Assembly (NCBI GenBank): GCA_041665985.1
Contig: JBAYHV010000008.1
Coordinates: 1-26,012, forward strand
Direction of reading: 5' to 3'
DNA length: 26,012 nt
Source of the DNA: CAIRYW01 sp041665985
GTDB lineage: Bacteria > Patescibacteriota > Minisyncoccia > Phycocordibacterales > CAIRYW01
In this document: piece after piece, positions 13,146-21,152 of the stretch
How the letters are laid out: every line of letters begins with the position of its first letter
Numbering within the stretch: position 1 is the first letter of the stretch
The notes under the pieces: model-generated
What the model was told of the DNA's origin: nothing
The model's database searches: none
Seen by the model: only the letters and a program-made list of their open reading frames with translations
Position numbers and translations under genes: made by a program

Positions 13146-13227
13146 GTCATTCCCGTGTGACTTTATTTTCTTAAGAGCAACGCGACTTAGAAAATAAGAA
13201 ATGCCCTTGTGGTAAAACGGGAATGAC
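13146..13227. repeat. CATTCCCG-type repeat, copy C (inverted 79-bp cassette)
   Basis: The first 79 bp (13146-13224) are the exact reverse complement of 10583-10661. Outer ends are GTCATTCCCGT and ACGGGAATGAC. Inside, TTATTTTCT and AGAAAATAA can pair. It occupies the rseP-proS spacer. It has one arm pair only, unlike copy B, so the unit that moves may be this single cassette. Confidence 0.88.
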
Positions 13228-13300
13228 AATTAGGTGTGTGATTAAAAGTTTTTTCTGAAAAGGTTTAATTCCTTTTATGTTTGTAGTAGAATGTCACCAC

Positions 13301-14557
13301 ATGAGACAATCTAAACTTTTTTCAAAAACACGGTTTGAATCCCCAAAAGATGAGGTTTCAAAAAACGCAGACCTACTTATTCGAGGAGGCTTTATCTTTA
13401 AAGAGATGGCTGGTGTTTATGCTTTTTTACCTCTTGGTCTTAGAGTCCTAAAAAAAATTGAAAAGGTTATTCGAGAAGAAATGAATGCCTTGGGAGGACA
13501 AGAAGTTTTTTTGACCACATTGCAAGAAAAAGAATTATGGCTTAAGAGCGGAAGATGGGATGATAAAGTTGTAGACAATTGGTTCAAAAGCGAATTAAAA
13601 AATGGCACGCAAGTAGGACTTGCAAATACACACGAGGAAGCTCTGACAGATATCATGCTTTCATATGTAAATTCTTTCCGCGATCTGCCAATTTACGCAT
13701 ATCAAATTCAAACAAAATTTAGAAATGAAGCTCGTGCAAAAAGTGGAATTCTTCGAGGACGAGAATTTATGATGAAAGATCTTTATTCTTTTTCTAAAGA
13801 CAAAAAGGAACATGATGAATTTTATGAGAGATCAAAAGAAGCATATAAAAAAGTTTTCGAGCGCGTCGGTCTTGGAGAGAGCACTTATATAACTTTTGCT
13901 TCAGGAGGTTCTTTTTCAAAATATTCTCACGAATTTCAGACTCTTACTGAGTCAGGTGAAGATACGATCTATATTGATGAAGCCAAAAAAATAGCTATAA
14001 ACAAAGAAGTTCTGAATGATGAGGTTTTAAATGAGCTTGGTTTAAGAAAGGATACTTTAATTGAAAGAAAAGCCATTGAAGTTGGAAATATTTTTACTCT
14101 TGGTACTCGTTTTTCTGATGCATTAGGCCTTAAATATAAAGATGAAAAAGGCGAATCAAAACAAGTTTTCATGGGAAGTTACGGAATTGGATTGAGTAGA
14201 TTAATGGGAACAATTGTTGAAATTTTTGGCAAAGAAGGAGAGATGATCTGGCCAGAAGAAGTTTCACCATTTAAGGCACATCTTATTAGTCTTGCAGGAA
14301 ATGATGAGGAAGTTGTAAAAGTAAGTGAAAAACTTTACAAAGAATTAACAGACGCTGGCATAGAAATATTATTTGATGATAGAGATATGCGCGTTGGAGA
14401 AAAATTTGCAGATGCCGATCTGATAGGAATTCCGTTCCGAATTATTTCAAGCAAAAAAACAATGGAAAAAAATTCTTTTGAAATAAAAGATAGAGTCACT
14501 GGAGAGATAAGTTATTTGAACACTGAGGAAATAATCAAAAAATACTCGTCCCGTTAG
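13301..14557 (+). CDS. proS: Prolyl-tRNA synthetase, compact form without editing insertion
   Basis: This class II enzyme charges tRNA-Pro. Motif 1 lies in the region ending LPLGLRVLKKIEKVIREEM. Motif 2 is FRNEARAKSGILRGREFMMKD. Motif 3 is GSYGIGLSRLMG. The C-terminal anticodon-binding domain begins near residue 325 (APFKAHL-like SPFKAHLISLAG). The usual bacterial YbaK-like editing insertion of about 180 residues is absent; the two halves of the catalytic domain join around residues 220-250, giving 418 residues rather than about 570. I chose ATG 13301 because family members begin MRQSKLF and a TAGAAT box ends eight nucleotides upstream; an earlier ATG at 13277 would lie upstream of that promoter. 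Confidence 0.94.
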   Translation: MRQSKLFSKTRFESPKDEVSKNADLLIRGGFIFKEMAGVYAFLPLGLRVLKKIEKVIREEMNALGGQEVFLTTLQEKELWLKSGRWDDKVVDNWFKSELKNGTQVGLANTHEEALTDIMLSYVNSFRDLPIYAYQIQTKFRNEARAKSGILRGREFMMKDLYSFSKDKKEHDEFYERSKEAYKKVFERVGLGESTYITFASGGSFSKYSHEFQTLTESGEDTIYIDEAKKIAINKEVLNDEVLNELGLRKDTLIERKAIEVGNIFTLGTRFSDALGLKYKDEKGESKQVFMGSYGIGLSRLMGTIVEIFGKEGEMIWPEEVSPFKAHLISLAGNDEEVVKVSEKLYKELTDAGIEILFDDRDMRVGEKFADADLIGIPFRIISSKKTMEKNSFEIKDRVTGEISYLNTEEIIKKYSSR

Positions 14558-14583
14558 AAATCATTGGTTAGGAACTTGTGGGA

Positions 14584-14589
14584 TATAAT
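14584..14589 (+). promoter_or_regulatory. -10 box (TATAAT) of the mre operon
   Basis: A consensus hexamer lies 73 nt before mreB and 13 nt before a 17-codon open frame. No clear -35 sequence is seen. The predicted transcript would start near 14596. Confidence 0.5.
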
Positions 14590-14602
14590 AAAAAAATACA
14601 TA

Positions 14603-14656
14603 ATGAAAATTACTTACACAAAATCATTAAAAGCTTCTAATTTCTTTTTGGGATAA
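14603..14656 (+). other. Possible 17-residue leader peptide ORF before the mre operon
   Basis: An ATG-started frame encodes MKITYTKSLKASNFFLG and stops five nucleotides before the mreB ATG. It is the first ATG downstream of the TATAAT box. With no ribosome site for mreB itself, translation of this frame could feed ribosomes to mreB by coupling. The size is too small for coding statistics. Confidence 0.35.
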
Positions 14657-14661
14657 ATAAT

Positions 14662-15723
14662 ATGTCGAAACTTAAACGGAAAATACTTTCAAGATTCTCA
14701 AACGATGTCGGGATCGATCTTGGTACCGCAAACACTTTGCTTTGGATGAGAGGCGAGGGGATCGTAGTGAACGAACCATCAGTTGTTGCCGTCAATCAAA
14801 AGACAGGGCAAATTGTGGCTGTAGGTCAATCTGCTAAAGACATGTTGGGTAGAACTCCTGGACATATTGTTGCTGTAAAACCAATAGTTGAAGGCGTAAT
14901 TTCTGATTTTGAAGTTTGCGAGGAAATGCTTTCTTATTTGATAAAAAAAGCTAGCGAACATAAACCAAGATGGTTGGGGCCTAGAGTTGTGATCGGCGTA
15001 CCTTCAGGAATTACAAACGTTGAACGCCGAGCTGTAAGAGACGCAGCAAAAAATGCCGGAGCCAGAGAAGTTTATATTGTTGAAGAACCAATGTCTGCTG
15101 CAATTGGCATAGGGCTACCAATAAAGGATCCGATCGGAAGTATGGTGGTTGATATTGGAGGAGGAACAACAGATGTTGCTGTAATTTCTCTTGGTGGAAT
15201 AGTTCACTCAAGAAATATAAAAATCGCCGGAGATAAATTAAATAATGATATTATTGTTTATTTACGAAATGAATTTAAAATTCTTATTGGAGAAAAAACT
15301 GCAGAAGATATAAAAATAAATATTGGAAATGTTTTTAGAGGAGAAACTCCACTTGAGATGCCTGTCCGAGGTAGAGATCTGATAACTGGTTTGCCACGCG
15401 AAGTGATCGTAACTGATAATGATGTCAAAGAAGCTATCGGTCTTTCAATTGATACTTTGATCGAGTCAATAAAAGAAGTTATTGAGATCACTCCTCCAGA
15501 AGTTGTATCTGATGTAATGTACAAAGGAATTTATCTTGTAGGGGGAGGTGCGCTGCTTAGAGGTTTGAAAGAGCTTTTTGAAGAGAGTCTTAAAATTCCA
15601 ATTCATGTGGCTGGAGATCCATTAACTGCTGTGGTACGAGGAGCCGGAGTAATTTTGACTGATGTGAACAGTTTTATGGACGCTTTAATCGAAAACGAAG
15701 ATGAACTACCATTCATCTTATAA
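14662..15723 (+). CDS. mreB: Rod-shape actin homologue MreB (second copy, with mreCD)
   Basis: This second MreB has 353 residues and all ATPase loops: GIDLGTANTL, VEEPMSAAIG with both Glu residues, VDIGGGTTDVAVIS and VGGGALLRG. It has a basic N-terminal extension (MSKLKRKILSRF) that could act as an amphipathic membrane anchor, and an acidic C-terminal tail (ENEDELP). It is closer to textbook MreB than the copy at 9454. It starts the mreB-mreC-mreD-mrdA operon and overlaps mreC by 23 nt in another frame, which implies translational coupling. A short open frame ends five nucleotides upstream. Confidence 0.95.
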   Translation: MSKLKRKILSRFSNDVGIDLGTANTLLWMRGEGIVVNEPSVVAVNQKTGQIVAVGQSAKDMLGRTPGHIVAVKPIVEGVISDFEVCEEMLSYLIKKASEHKPRWLGPRVVIGVPSGITNVERRAVRDAAKNAGAREVYIVEEPMSAAIGIGLPIKDPIGSMVVDIGGGTTDVAVISLGGIVHSRNIKIAGDKLNNDIIVYLRNEFKILIGEKTAEDIKINIGNVFRGETPLEMPVRGRDLITGLPREVIVTDNDVKEAIGLSIDTLIESIKEVIEITPPEVVSDVMYKGIYLVGGGALLRGLKELFEESLKIPIHVAGDPLTAVVRGAGVILTDVNSFMDALIENEDELPFIL

Positions 15724-16459
15724 AAAAAAGGACGATAAAAGCCTTTTAAAATTTGTACTATTTTCATTGGTAGTAGCAATTTTTTCAATACTGATCCTTT
15801 ATCCTTTAACTGGTTGGATCAAATATATTGGCGCAAATGGTAAATCCTTTGTTTATTCGCTACCTATTTTTTCTGTACTTCATAGTGGTGCAACTTTATA
15901 TGCGGACAATCAAACTCTTCTATCTCAAGTAGAAACCCTTAAGGCAGAAGTAGCTGATAAAAATTTATTGGTCCAAAAAAATTCGGAAATTACAGCTATT
16001 GGTGCGGTACCTAAAAATTCTATTTTAGTACAAGTTTTAAGTACTCCAGGAAGTTCAATTTACGATGTATTAATTTTGGATGCTAGTTCAAAAAATGGAG
16101 TAAAATATGGAGACCTAGTTTTTTCTGGAGGAGTAGCGATTGGAAAAATTACGGCTGTTTATGGAAATGTTTCAGAAGCGACCCTATTTACTTCTTCTGG
16201 TGAAAAATCTCAAGGAGTTATTCATCCTGAAGGGTTTAGTGTTGATCTAGTTGGAATAGGAGGAGGTCTTTTTGAGAGTTTGATACCAAAAGGAAGTATT
16301 GTAAATGTTGGTGATATAGTTGAAGACACATTAAATAAACAAGTTTTGGGTACGGTCAGGTCTGTTGATGCGCAAGAGAGCAATGCCTTTAAAAGAATTA
16401 TAATAACAGCCCCAATAAACCCTTTCGAATTAAAATGGATATCGATAATAATAAAATAA
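15701..16459 (+). CDS. mreC: Rod shape-determining protein MreC
   Basis: MreC links MreB and MreD to the elongation penicillin-binding protein. The 252-residue protein has a short basic cytoplasmic tail, one membrane helix (about residues 18-40), a coiled-coil stretch (about 68-90, LLSQVETLKAEVADKN) and then the double beta-barrel domain, recognisable from VLILDASSKNGVKYGDLVFS and PKGSIVNVGDIVEDT. It starts inside the end of mreB and its own end overlaps mreD by 25 nt. The close packing supports a stoichiometric complex. Confidence 0.93.
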   Translation: MNYHSSYKKKDDKSLLKFVLFSLVVAIFSILILYPLTGWIKYIGANGKSFVYSLPIFSVLHSGATLYADNQTLLSQVETLKAEVADKNLLVQKNSEITAIGAVPKNSILVQVLSTPGSSIYDVLILDASSKNGVKYGDLVFSGGVAIGKITAVYGNVSEATLFTSSGEKSQGVIHPEGFSVDLVGIGGGLFESLIPKGSIVNVGDIVEDTLNKQVLGTVRSVDAQESNAFKRIIITAPINPFELKWISIIIK

Positions 16460-16701
16460 TTTTTAGAATTTCTTTCTTTGTGGCAGGAATAATTTCAGCT
16501 ATTTTTTTGCCTTGGTACATTTCTGTCTTATTAATTTTTTCTCCGATCCTAATTTATTCAAGCGTAGAAACAATTTTTATTGCAGTATTTTTAGACACTA
16601 TATACAGCCAAGGAGGTTTTTTTATGGGACATATTTTCTTGATTATTTCCTTCGTTCTTCTTTTGATGGTTTTTGAGATCAAAAAAAGTTTAATATTTTA
16701 A
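16435..16701 (+). CDS. mreD: Shortened MreD-like membrane protein
   Basis: Position between mreC and mrdA and its hydrophobic character identify this as the MreD equivalent. At 88 residues it is about half the usual 160-170, and I see three hydrophobic stretches (about 9-28, 30-56 and 66-84) instead of five or six. The family has little sequence signature, so the name rests on context. It overlaps mreC by 25 nt and its TAA is one base from the mrdA ATG. No frameshift remnant follows, because mrdA begins immediately, so the short form looks genuine. Confidence 0.65.
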   Translation: MDIDNNKIIFRISFFVAGIISAIFLPWYISVLLIFSPILIYSSVETIFIAVFLDTIYSQGGFFMGHIFLIISFVLLLMVFEIKKSLIF

Positions 16702-16702
16702 T

Positions 16703-18406
16703 ATGACTCCTTTCCGACTTTTTAAAAAAAAGAAAAGATTATTCAATCTTGATCCAGATGAGGTTTTTTTGGATTCATCAAATATTCCAAATTATGACGT
16801 CAATCAATTTGAGGGAAGAATAGAAAAACCTTTGGGAAGGAAAGCCTTTTTTATTCTCGGAGTTTTTTTTTCCGTTATTTTTTTTGCTGTAATAGTTAGA
16901 TCTGCAAATTTAGATATTTTAAATTTTAATTATTACAACCAAAGAAGCGCAAATAATCGTTTAAAAAAAGAAGCTGTTTTTGCTTATAGAGGAATCATTA
17001 CGGATAGAGATGGAGTAAATTTGGCATGGAATGAGCCATCCCCAGATAGCTCAACTTCAGAAAGAAAATATATAAAAGATGAAGGGTTTTCTCTTTTACT
17101 TGGATTTGTAAAATATCCTAAAAAAGATTCGTCTGGATTTTTTTACGAAAATGAAACAACAGGACAAGACGGAGTGGAAAAATATTTCAATAATTCTTTG
17201 ACTGGAAAAAATGGAGTCAAATTAACTGAGGTAGATGCATCAGGAAAAATTATTTCTCAAAGCGTTCTTGATCAACCTGAACAAGGCGGATCAGTTGCTT
17301 TATCAATTGATTCTGGTCTCCAAAATGCTTTGTATCTATCGCTTAAAAGCGCTGCTTCAAAATCAGGTTTTCTTGGAGGAGCTGCTGTTATTATGGATTC
17401 CAAAACAGGCGAAATTTTGGCTAGTGTTTCTTATCCAGAATATGATTCGCAAATTATGACAGATGGAACTGATTCGGCTACCATAAATTCTTATTTTAAA
17501 AGCATAGGTAAACCATCACTTGATAGAGTTGTGTACGGACTTTTTGCACCTGGATCAACAATAAAACCATTTTTGGCTTTGGCAGCATTAAATGAAAAAA
17601 TTATTGATCCTTCAAAAAAAATATTAAGTACAGGAGCTTTGACTGTTCCTAATCCATACAATCCATCAAAACCAAACATTTTTAAAGACTGGAAAGTGAA
17701 CGGTTGGACAAATATGCAAGAAGCCATTGCTGTTTCTTCGGACGTTTATTTTTATGAAATTGGGGGGGGATTCAAAGGACAAGAAGGTTTGGGAATAACT
17801 CGCATAGATACTTATTTAAAAAGTTTTCTTTTTGGATCGCCTACTTCGGATTTTTATAAAGGACCAAATGGAAATATTCCTACACCCGACTGGAAGAAGA
17901 AAAATTTTGGCGGTGAAGAATGGTTGCTTGGAGATACATATCACACTGCAATTGGACAATATGGAACACAGGTGACTCCTCTTCAGCTTGCAAGAGCTAT
18001 GACAGGAATCGCAAACGGAGGTTTTATAACTGAGCCAGTAATTCTGAAAGGTGAAACTGGGAAAAGAACATATCTTCCAGATATATCTCAATCTGATTAC
18101 GATGTAGTTAGAGGAGGAATGAGACTTGCTGTGACAAACGGGACCGCAATAGCCCTAAATGTTCCTGGTATAAAAGTTGCTGCAAAAACGGGTACAGCTC
18201 AAGTAGGTGCAAATAATGAACTTGTGCATTCATGGGTCAACGGTTTTTTCCCTTACGATAATCCTCGTTATACTTTTGCTCTTGTTCTTGAGAGAGGTCC
18301 TACGACCTATCAGGTGAGCGCTATGAGGGCTATGACAGGTGCAATTAGTTGGATAGCGACAAATGCTCCTCAGTATATAAACGGCACTTCTACGGCAATA
18401 AAATAA
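16703..18406 (+). CDS. mrdA: Penicillin-binding protein 2 (elongasome transpeptidase)
   Basis: This class B penicillin-binding protein cross-links side-wall peptidoglycan with the MreBCD system. A cytoplasmic N-terminus of about 47 residues precedes one membrane helix (about 49-68). The pedestal domain carries AYRGIITDRDGVNLAWN. The transpeptidase domain has the active-site SxxK as STIK (GSTIKPF, Ser near 284), the second motif as SSD (near 344; PBP2 proteins usually have SxD here) and KTGTAQ (Lys near 494). At 567 residues it is slightly short. It starts one base after mreD. RodA, its usual glycosyltransferase partner, is not in the window. The gene is followed by a 224-bp spacer with no obvious terminator. 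Confidence 0.92.
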   Translation: MTPFRLFKKKKRLFNLDPDEVFLDSSNIPNYDVNQFEGRIEKPLGRKAFFILGVFFSVIFFAVIVRSANLDILNFNYYNQRSANNRLKKEAVFAYRGIITDRDGVNLAWNEPSPDSSTSERKYIKDEGFSLLLGFVKYPKKDSSGFFYENETTGQDGVEKYFNNSLTGKNGVKLTEVDASGKIISQSVLDQPEQGGSVALSIDSGLQNALYLSLKSAASKSGFLGGAAVIMDSKTGEILASVSYPEYDSQIMTDGTDSATINSYFKSIGKPSLDRVVYGLFAPGSTIKPFLALAALNEKIIDPSKKILSTGALTVPNPYNPSKPNIFKDWKVNGWTNMQEAIAVSSDVYFYEIGGGFKGQEGLGITRIDTYLKSFLFGSPTSDFYKGPNGNIPTPDWKKKNFGGEEWLLGDTYHTAIGQYGTQVTPLQLARAMTGIANGGFITEPVILKGETGKRTYLPDISQSDYDVVRGGMRLAVTNGTAIALNVPGIKVAAKTGTAQVGANNELVHSWVNGFFPYDNPRYTFALVLERGPTTYQVSAMRAMTGAISWIATNAPQYINGTSTAIK

Positions 18407-18518
18407 TTGACCGAGCTACTTCCAAATAGTCTTGATTACTTAATAATGATAACTTGGGGTGGTTACTCGTTTACCCTGATTTGCAAAGTTATTTTTGTTT
18501 TTATTTTCATATTTATTG

Positions 18519-18559
18519 CGTAATTATTGTTGAGACTATTTTCTAGTGAATTGGTTGAC
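18519..18559 (+). repeat. Diverged third copy of the 41-bp promoter-associated repeat
   Basis: It matches the minus-strand reading of 2863-2903 at 32 of 41 positions, including CGTAAT, TTGAG and an unbroken ATTTTCTAGTGA. Its end runs into the -35 box of the greA promoter, as copy 1 runs into the -35 box of tRNA-Asn. Confidence 0.7.
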
Positions 18560-18583
18560 TTTGACACCCTAAAAAGGTATCAT
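18555..18583 (+). promoter_or_regulatory. Promoter of greA
   Basis: TTGACT (18555-18560) and TATCAT (18578-18583) are 17 nt apart, the best -35/-10 pair in the window. Downstream, TTCGCGC (18585-18591) and GCGCGAA (18600-18606) form a hairpin followed by TTTTAG, which could attenuate transcripts. A second -10 box, TATAAT at 18614-18619, lies 11 nt before the start codon. Confidence 0.7.
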
Positions 18584-18630
18584 TTTCGCGCGCTTAAAGG
18601 CGCGAATTTTAGTTATAATCCCAAAATACT

Positions 18631-19098
18631 ATGTCAGAAAAAAGAGAATACTTAACAAAAGAAAAACACTTGGAACTTCAAAAAGAACTTGATTATTTGA
18701 AGAAAACAAAACGAAGAGAAATCGCTGATAATCTTGAGTACGCAAAATCTATGGGTGATCTTGCTGAAAATGCAGAATATCAGGAGGCTCGTGAACAGCA
18801 ATCAGAAGTTGAAGAAAGAGTTGAAAAACTTGAACTTATACTTGCACATGCAGAAATTCTTCCAGAACACCACGGCGGTAATATTGGAATCGGAGCAAAA
18901 ATTGTTTTAGAAAAAATGTCAGATAAATCAGAAAAGACTTACCACATTGTTGGTTCAGAAGAAGCTAATTTAACTTTAGGAAAGATCTCAATTGAATCTC
19001 CATTAGGACGTGCTCTTATTGGAAAGAAGAAAGGTGAAACTTTTGAATTTTCAACTCCAGGAGGAAAGGTTTCCTACAAGGTTGTGGATGTAAAATAA
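18631..19098 (+). CDS. greA: Transcription elongation factor GreA
   Basis: GreA enters the RNA polymerase secondary channel and stimulates cleavage of backtracked RNA. The 155 residues contain the N-terminal coiled coil (about 8-75) whose tip, GDLAENAEY with Asp43 and Glu46, carries the acidic residues needed for cleavage. The C-terminal FKBP-like domain follows (GAKIVLEK, SPLGRALIGKKKGE and the final KVSYKVVDV). Length and motifs are standard. It is a single-gene unit, with promoters at 18555-18583 and possibly 18614 and a strong terminator at 19138-19174. Confidence 0.96.
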   Translation: MSEKREYLTKEKHLELQKELDYLKKTKRREIADNLEYAKSMGDLAENAEYQEAREQQSEVEERVEKLELILAHAEILPEHHGGNIGIGAKIVLEKMSDKSEKTYHIVGSEEANLTLGKISIESPLGRALIGKKKGETFEFSTPGGKVSYKVVDVK

Positions 19099-19137
19099 GT
19101 TTATAAAGTAGAAAGTTTGTAAAGTTCATAAAGTAAA

Positions 19138-19174
19138 AAAGAAAAGTCGTCCGCTCCGCGGACGACTTTTCTTT
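19138..19174. terminator. Strong rho-independent terminator after greA
   Basis: A perfect 17-bp stem (AAAGAAAAGTCGTCCGC with its complement) has a TCC loop and ends in TTTTCTTT. Near-symmetric A/T ends allow use in both directions. It is preceded by AAGTTTGTAAAGTTCATAAAGT units. Confidence 0.9.
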
Positions 19175-19226
19175 ACTAAACACTAGCCACTACCAACTCT
19201 TCACTATTTCTAGTATTATGTTGGCT

Positions 19227-20684
19227 ATGGCTCTAGAAGATATAAGAAAAGTTAGATTAGAAAAACTGGAAAAGATAAAGGCAAGAGGAATTGACCCTTA
19301 TCCAGCAGAATCGCATAAAACTCATTATATAAATGAGGCTATTTCTGATTTTGAAAATTTAGAAAAAGATCAAACAAAAATAACAATTGCAGGTAGGGTA
19401 ATGTCTTTGCGCGGACAAGGGGCTTTAATTTTTTCTGATATTTTTGATGGCACTGGAAAATTTCAAGCTTTTTTTAAAAAAGATGAAATGTCAGAAGATG
19501 TTTTTGATTTTTGGAATGAAGTAATTGATATCGGAGATTTTGTTGAAGTAACAGGAGGTGTCTTCACAACAAAAAGAGGCGAGAAAACTTTGAAGGTAGA
19601 CTCATGGAATATTCTTTCAAAATCTTTATTGCCTCTTCCAGAAAAATGGCAAGGCCTTCAGGATCATGAAGAAAAACTCCGCAAAAGGTATTTAGATATT
19701 TTATTCGATCCAGAGCTCCGCGCTCTTTTAGAAAAGAAAACGAAATTTTGGAGTGCAACTCGAGATTTTTTGAAGAGTAAAGGATTTTTAGAGGTTGAGA
19801 CTCCAACCCTTGAATTTACAACAGGGGGTGCCGAAGCAAGACCATTCGAGACTCATCATAACGATTATGATGTTGATGTTTATTTGCGCATTTCAGTTGG
19901 CGAGCTTTGGCAAAAAAGATTGATGGCGGCCGGTTTTCCAAAAACTTTTGAGATAGGGAGAATATATAGAAATGAAGGTTCAAGTCCTGAGCATCTTCAA
20001 GAATTTACAAATATGGAATTTTATCTTGCTTATGCAAGCTTCAAACAGGGAATGGATTTGGTAAAAGAAATGTATCGAGACCTTGCTCTAAAAACTTTTG
20101 AGACCACAAAATTTACGACTCGTGGACATACTTTTGATCTTGCCGATGAGTGGGTAGAAATTGATTACAAGGAAGAAATTCTTAGACAAACATCTATTGA
20201 TATAGATGGATCTACGGATAAAGAAATTAAAGATAGGTTAAATGAATTGAAAGTAAAATACGAAGGAGAAAATCGTGAACGGCTTACAGATAGTCTTTGG
20301 AAATATTGCCGAAAAAATATTTCAGGTCCATCCTTTCTTATCAATCATCCAAAATTAATTGCACCGCTTGCAAAATCAAACCCAGATAAACCTGATACAG
20401 TTCAAAGATTTCAAGTTATCCTTGCAGGAAGTGAAGTGGGAAATGGATATTCAGAGCTTAATGATCCAATTGAACAAAGAAAGAGATTTGAAGAACAACA
20501 GCAAATGATAGAAAGAGGAGATGAAGAAGCAATGATGGCAGATTTTGAATTCGTTGAAATGCTTGAACATGGAATGCCTCCAACTTGCGGTTTTGGTTTT
20601 GGAGAAAGAATGTTTGCTTTTCTTGTAGATAAGCCGATCCGTGAAATGACAATGTTTCCTTTAGTAAAACCAAAAGAGAATTAA
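19227..20684 (+). CDS. lysS: Lysyl-tRNA synthetase, class II
   Basis: The enzyme charges tRNA-Lys. The N-terminal OB-fold anticodon-binding domain (about residues 50-145, with GRVMSLRGQGALIFSDIFD) is followed by the catalytic domain. Motif 1 is GFLEVETPTL. Motif 2 is FEIGRIYRNEGSSPEHLQEF. Motif 3, GFGFGERMFAFL, deviates from the usual GxGIDR but keeps the ATP-binding Arg. The family ending PLVKP is present. I chose ATG 19227 (485 residues) because a TATTAT box ends seven nucleotides before it; the ATG at 19218 overlaps that box. It is preceded by the greA terminator and followed 30 nt later by a small membrane protein gene. Confidence 0.94.
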   Translation: MALEDIRKVRLEKLEKIKARGIDPYPAESHKTHYINEAISDFENLEKDQTKITIAGRVMSLRGQGALIFSDIFDGTGKFQAFFKKDEMSEDVFDFWNEVIDIGDFVEVTGGVFTTKRGEKTLKVDSWNILSKSLLPLPEKWQGLQDHEEKLRKRYLDILFDPELRALLEKKTKFWSATRDFLKSKGFLEVETPTLEFTTGGAEARPFETHHNDYDVDVYLRISVGELWQKRLMAAGFPKTFEIGRIYRNEGSSPEHLQEFTNMEFYLAYASFKQGMDLVKEMYRDLALKTFETTKFTTRGHTFDLADEWVEIDYKEEILRQTSIDIDGSTDKEIKDRLNELKVKYEGENRERLTDSLWKYCRKNISGPSFLINHPKLIAPLAKSNPDKPDTVQRFQVILAGSEVGNGYSELNDPIEQRKRFEEQQQMIERGDEEAMMADFEFVEMLEHGMPPTCGFGFGERMFAFLVDKPIREMTMFPLVKPKEN

Positions 20685-20714
20685 TAATTACTCATCATTT
20701 AATCAGATAAACAA

Positions 20715-21152
20715 ATGGCTCATAAAATAATAAAATTTTTCGACAAGCTAGAAGATCGTGTTCGAGGATATTTGAGTCACTTTCCAATAATCTATTCATT
20801 AATTGGAGGAATTGCTGTCGTGCTTTTTTGGAGAGGTGTATGGCATACCGCAGATATTATTATGCAGTACGGCTTTTCTTCCATCATACCAATAGCAAAA
20901 AATATTCTTGAAACTAAAGGATTTATTAGTTTTATATTTTTTGAGCCAGTTAATCTAGTTCTCTCTACAATTGTTTTGCTTGTGATAGGGCTTTTTGTTT
21001 CTTTCTTTATTGGAGATCGAATTATTCTTTCTGGAATAAGAAATGAAAAGAAACTAGCTGAAAAAACTGAAGAAGAAATTGCCTTAGAAGAAAATATTTT
21101 ACACAGAATAGAAAACAGAGTTAAAAAAATTGAAGAAAAACTAAATAGTTAA
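20715..21152 (+). CDS. Small membrane protein with C-terminal coiled coil (unknown)
   Basis: The 145-residue protein is not recognised. It has a basic N-terminus, two membrane helices (about residues 26-46 and 76-97), both lined with aromatic and beta-branched residues, and a charged C-terminal helix (about 105-145). That helix has repeating Glu/Lys and hydrophobic positions, consistent with a coiled coil on the cytoplasmic side. The loop between the helices contains WRGVWHTAD, the most distinctive string. It starts 30 nt after lysS and may be co-transcribed with it. A terminator lies at 21277-21308. A membrane-tethered oligomerising protein is all that can be said. Confidence 0.7.
   Translation: MAHKIIKFFDKLEDRVRGYLSHFPIIYSLIGGIAVVLFWRGVWHTADIIMQYGFSSIIPIAKNILETKGFISFIFFEPVNLVLSTIVLLVIGLFVSFFIGDRIILSGIRNEKKLAEKTEEEIALEENILHRIENRVKKIEEKLNS

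Noticed and set aside
18407..18518. A missing rodA gene between mrdA and greA
   Set aside because: The space is too short and holds no open frame of membrane-protein character. RodA must be elsewhere.
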